DNA of 8,168 nt, taken from positions 1 to 8,168 of the forward strand of contig CALGUJ010000214.1 of assembly GCA_937902055.1 (NCBI GenBank), in the 5' to 3' direction. The notes below the pieces were generated by a model, which did no database searches, was not told the DNA's origin, and saw only the letters and a program-made list of their open reading frames with translations. Both the position numbers and the translations under genes were made by a program. Below are positions 5,878 through 8,168 of this stretch, one piece after another. Numbering within the stretch: the first letter of the stretch is position 1; each line of letters starts with the position of its first letter. Source of the DNA: an uncultured Pelolinea sp. (lineage in GTDB: Bacteria > Chloroflexota > Anaerolineae > Anaerolineales > Anaerolineaceae).

Positions 5878-7314
5878 ATGCTTTTGGAAAATGTAGAAGC
5901 AAAATTGAAAAATGAATGCCAATTGAAACTGACCGACCGGTTAGTCCTGGGGGTGTCGGGAGGCGTCGATTCCATGGTTTTACTGCATATCCTGACTACT
6001 TGCGGATTTCGGCCGCACGTGGCTCATTTCAATCACCATATTCGACCGAATGCGGAATCGGATGCGGATTTTGTACGGATTGCGGCCGAACGGTACGGTC
6101 TGGCGTTTGACCTGGGCAGTGAGGATGTTCCCGCCCTGGCTGAAAAAAAAGGCGAGACTATCGAGGAAGCTGCACGAAACTGCCGTTACCGTTTTCTTTT
6201 TGATGTTGCAGAAAAATTGGACTCTGCTGCTGTTATTGTTGCGCATCAGGCTGATGACCAGGTGGAAACTATCCTGATGAATCTGCTGCGGGGGAGCGGA
6301 TTGAATGGTTTGGCGGGCATGCGGCCGCGCGCGATTAGCGCTTACCATCCCGACATCCCACTGGTACGTCCGCTGTTGGATTGCTGGCGGGAGGAAATTT
6401 TGCGATACTGCCAGGCCGAGAAATTGAAATATGTGGAGGATGAAAGCAATCAGGATGCAGCTTACCGGCGGAATCGCATCCGCCTCGAACTTATCCCCAC
6501 TTTGGAAGAATATAATCCAAAGGTCAAGCAGCAACTCCTGCGCACGGCCTGGTTAACCGCCGGCGACATGGATCTTTTGGATGGCATGCTGCAGGATGCG
6601 CTGCGCTCGTGCAGTCTAAGCAGTAATGAGGAATATGGAGAGATTGACCTAAAGTCTTTCGGGGAATTAAGCCCGGCGCTGCAACGGCGGGTTGTAATGC
6701 ACTATTTACGGGTATGTTTTCCGATGGAGAAAGACCTGGGAAGCCGGCAAATTGAAGATTGCCGCCGCTTTCTCAATCGCGATATTCGATCACTAAAGAT
6801 GCAGCTCAACGATGTCGTTCTGATCTGTATTGAGGGAAAAAAGGGGATATTCATTTCTGCGGAGCGTTCCTGCATGGGTGATCCGGATTGGCCGTACCTG
6901 GAAAAAGAACTGGAGGTCACGGTTCAACCTGGAGTTGTCGACCTTTCCAGCGGATGGAAAATTGCACTGGAAATTTTACCGAAAAAGAGTTGCGGTGATG
7001 ATTATCGAAAAAATCAGGATGGCTTTCAAGCTTTTCTGGATGCCGGGCAAACAGGCCAAAGGTTGAATCTGCGCACCTGGCGCAGGGGGGATCGGTATAA
7101 CCCAATGGGAATGAAAGGAAAATCAGTAAAAGTATCCGATTTCTGGGTAAACCACAAAGTGCCGCTGCGCGCCAAAACCCATTGGCCCCTGGTTTTTTCG
7201 GAAGATTTACTGATTTGGATTCCCGGATTCCATCCCTGTGAAATGGCCAAAGTCACCGGTCAAACCCGGGAAATCCTTTTTCTAAAAATATTTAAAACGA
7301 ATGATCCTCGTTAA
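5878..7314 (+). CDS. tilS: tRNA(Ile)-lysidine synthetase TilS
   Basis: TilS attaches lysine to C34 of the CAU-anticodon tRNA-Ile, using ATP, which changes its codon reading from AUG to AUA; it is usually essential. The N-terminal N-type ATP pyrophosphatase domain has the PP-loop SGGVDS at 27-32, NHHIRPNAESDADFV (52-66), the signature AHQADDQVET (122-131) followed by LLRGSGLNGLAGM (136-148), and NRIRLELIP (199-207). The middle part fits the TilS substrate-binding region. The C-terminal TilS_C domain is clear: RTWRRGDRYNPMG at 399-411, SVKVSDFWVNHKVP at 416-429 and a WIPGF close to the end. The 478-residue length is the full bacterial type. No Shine-Dalgarno sequence precedes the ATG, but an extended -10 box lies 6 nt before it. 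In many bacteria tilS sits beside hpt or ftsH. Here it is alone, and it overlaps the convergent Xer-like gene by 23 nt. Confidence 0.96.
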   Translation: MLLENVEAKLKNECQLKLTDRLVLGVSGGVDSMVLLHILTTCGFRPHVAHFNHHIRPNAESDADFVRIAAERYGLAFDLGSEDVPALAEKKGETIEEAARNCRYRFLFDVAEKLDSAAVIVAHQADDQVETILMNLLRGSGLNGLAGMRPRAISAYHPDIPLVRPLLDCWREEILRYCQAEKLKYVEDESNQDAAYRRNRIRLELIPTLEEYNPKVKQQLLRTAWLTAGDMDLLDGMLQDALRSCSLSSNEEYGEIDLKSFGELSPALQRRVVMHYLRVCFPMEKDLGSRQIEDCRRFLNRDIRSLKMQLNDVVLICIEGKKGIFISAERSCMGDPDWPYLEKELEVTVQPGVVDLSSGWKIALEILPKKSCGDDYRKNQDGFQAFLDAGQTGQRLNLRTWRRGDRYNPMGMKGKSVKVSDFWVNHKVPLRAKTHWPLVFSEDLLIWIPGFHPCEMAKVTGQTREILFLKIFKTNDPR

Positions 7315-8164
7315 CGTAAGCTTGGGATAATTCTTTCAGTTTCAGGCTGATCTCGCGCCACTGGATCTTTGAAATCCCCAGTTTTTGGCGGATTGCATCC
7401 GACTCCATGCCGGAGTGCCGATCTGCCAGGGCGCAGTTCCATCGGCACATGGAAAATGATAAATGTTTCGCGATGCCGGCTGCCTTTCCAATATCTTCCA
7501 GTACGTACTCCAAACGGCGTGGCGACCAGGGGAAAACCGCATTTTCCAACTTGTATTGCTGCAGGTAACGCTGATAAATCTCCATCCATTCCGCAGAGAC
7601 CGGAATCTTTCTCTCTTTATTGCGGTCCTTTTGGTCCGGATAGCGAACAAAGATGTAACTTCCCGTTTCTTCATTGAAAACGTGGGCCAATTTAAGGTTC
7701 AAACACTCACTCTTTTTGATACCGGTTTCCAGGACCAGTTTCAACAATGCCAGCGGGCGTTGATCCGGATTCTCGCTTTCAGCGATTTTTTGCGCGGTTC
7801 CAGTCACCCGGTCAACCTCGGAAATTGTCAGGATTTCCGGCAGCGGGCTGATGACGGAATGCTGCAAGATGGCGTCCGCCGGGTCGAAACCGATGCGGCC
7901 ATGTTCAGCCAGCCAGCGAAAGAACGACTTGAGCGTAGTGATGCGCCGTGCCAGGCTCTTGGGGCTGCAGGGGATATTCTTGCCGCGCCCGCTTTCCAGC
8001 CACTCGATAAAGTGCGTGAGGTCAGTGGTGGTGATATTGCCGACAGTTTTATCCGCCGGAAGGTATTTGGAAAGTAAGCGCAAATCACCCCGAAAGGATT
8101 TAACCGTATATTGCGAACGACCTTGATCCAGCAAGTAGATTTCCCAGATATCCATAGCAGCCAT
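7292..8164 (-). CDS. Xer/phage-integrase-like tyrosine recombinase homologue with degenerate active site
   Basis: The overall layout is that of a 290-residue XerC/XerD-type protein: an N-terminal SAM-like core-binding domain (about 1-95, with YTVKSFRGDLRLLSKYL and the LARRITTLKSFFRWL helix) and a C-terminal catalytic-fold domain (about 110-285). It aligns with XerD without gaps around the active site: XerD R247 to Y279 spans 32 residues, as does R241 to S273 here. Of the catalytic positions, box I Arg is Lys (K150 in TGIKKSE), His of HxLRH is Ser (S238), box II Arg is kept (R241), the second His is Trp (W242), His of the LGH motif is Ile (I264), and the nucleophilic Tyr is Ser (S273). A nearby Lys is at 179. 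The frame is intact, with no frameshift or stop. It should bind DNA but probably cannot cut and rejoin it by the usual chemistry. Only 4 nt lie upstream of the ATG, so no promoter is visible and a slightly longer N-terminus cannot be excluded. Confidence 0.85.
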   Translation of the reverse strand: MAAMDIWEIYLLDQGRSQYTVKSFRGDLRLLSKYLPADKTVGNITTTDLTHFIEWLESGRGKNIPCSPKSLARRITTLKSFFRWLAEHGRIGFDPADAILQHSVISPLPEILTISEVDRVTGTAQKIAESENPDQRPLALLKLVLETGIKKSECLNLKLAHVFNEETGSYIFVRYPDQKDRNKERKIPVSAEWMEIYQRYLQQYKLENAVFPWSPRRLEYVLEDIGKAAGIAKHLSFSMCRWNCALADRHSGMESDAIRQKLGISKIQWREISLKLKELSQAYVNEDHSF

Positions 8165-8168
8165 GATT

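Noticed and set aside
7292..8164. Frameshift as the cause of the missing catalytic residues in the Xer-like protein
   Set aside because: The frame stays colinear with XerD on both sides of each catalytic position and the R-to-Tyr spacing is exact, so substitutions and not an indel explain the loss.
7292..8164. Integron, phage or transposon insertion marked by the integrase-like gene
   Set aside because: No attachment-site repeats, dif-like palindrome, tRNA gene or accompanying mobile genes are visible, and the gene overlaps tilS tightly with similar base composition.

Overview
This window looks like one end of a bacterial metagenome contig. The GC content is moderate, genes are densely packed, and all but one of the main genes match known bacterial families. 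The set (a MutL with the endonuclease motif, a Sir2Tm-like sirtuin, TilS, an S41 protease and a short two-domain S1 protein) fits a Gram-positive-like or Chloroflexota-like bacterium better than an enterobacterium. I suspect Anaerolineae, but this rests on general resemblance only. Bases 1-50 are not genomic: they match the Illumina P5/TruSeq adapter as I remember it, so the true sequence begins at about base 51.

Region by region. 51-333 (minus) holds the first 94 codons of pyrG (CTP synthase), cut off by the adapter. 334-531 is a leader or intergenic region with two hairpins: a strong intrinsic terminator for the S1 gene (488-519) and a GC-rich hairpin just upstream of pyrG (368-397). A possible 29-residue ORF overlaps the second hairpin. 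532-1317 (minus) encodes a short S1-domain RNA-binding protein. It is driven by a perfect TTGACA-N17-TATAAT promoter whose -35 box overlaps the stop codon of the next gene upstream. 1382-2605 (minus) encodes a membrane-anchored S41 C-terminal processing protease. It sits 3 nt behind a HAD-family phosphatase (2609-3250, minus), so the two probably form an operon. A 54-bp divergent promoter region separates that operon from mutL (3305-5047, plus). mutL converges on a sirtuin gene (5053-5817, minus) with a 5-nt gap. The sirtuin gene is divergent from tilS (5878-7314, plus). tilS overlaps tail-to-tail by 23 nt with a Xer-like tyrosine recombinase homologue (7292-8164, minus) that ends the window.

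The genes are mostly housekeeping: nucleotide synthesis (pyrG), translation (S1 protein, tilS), envelope proteolysis (the protease), mismatch repair (mutL) and NAD-dependent protein deacylation (sirtuin). They are not an obvious single pathway. Two points stand out. The Xer-like protein keeps the recombinase fold signature, but nearly all its catalytic residues are replaced, including the tyrosine nucleophile (Ser at 273), so it is probably a DNA-binding pseudo-recombinase. In addition, mutL, tilS and the HAD gene lack Shine-Dalgarno sequences and have TATAAT-like boxes 6-12 nt before the start codon. This suggests leaderless transcripts, whereas the other four start regions that can be read have Shine-Dalgarno sequences.
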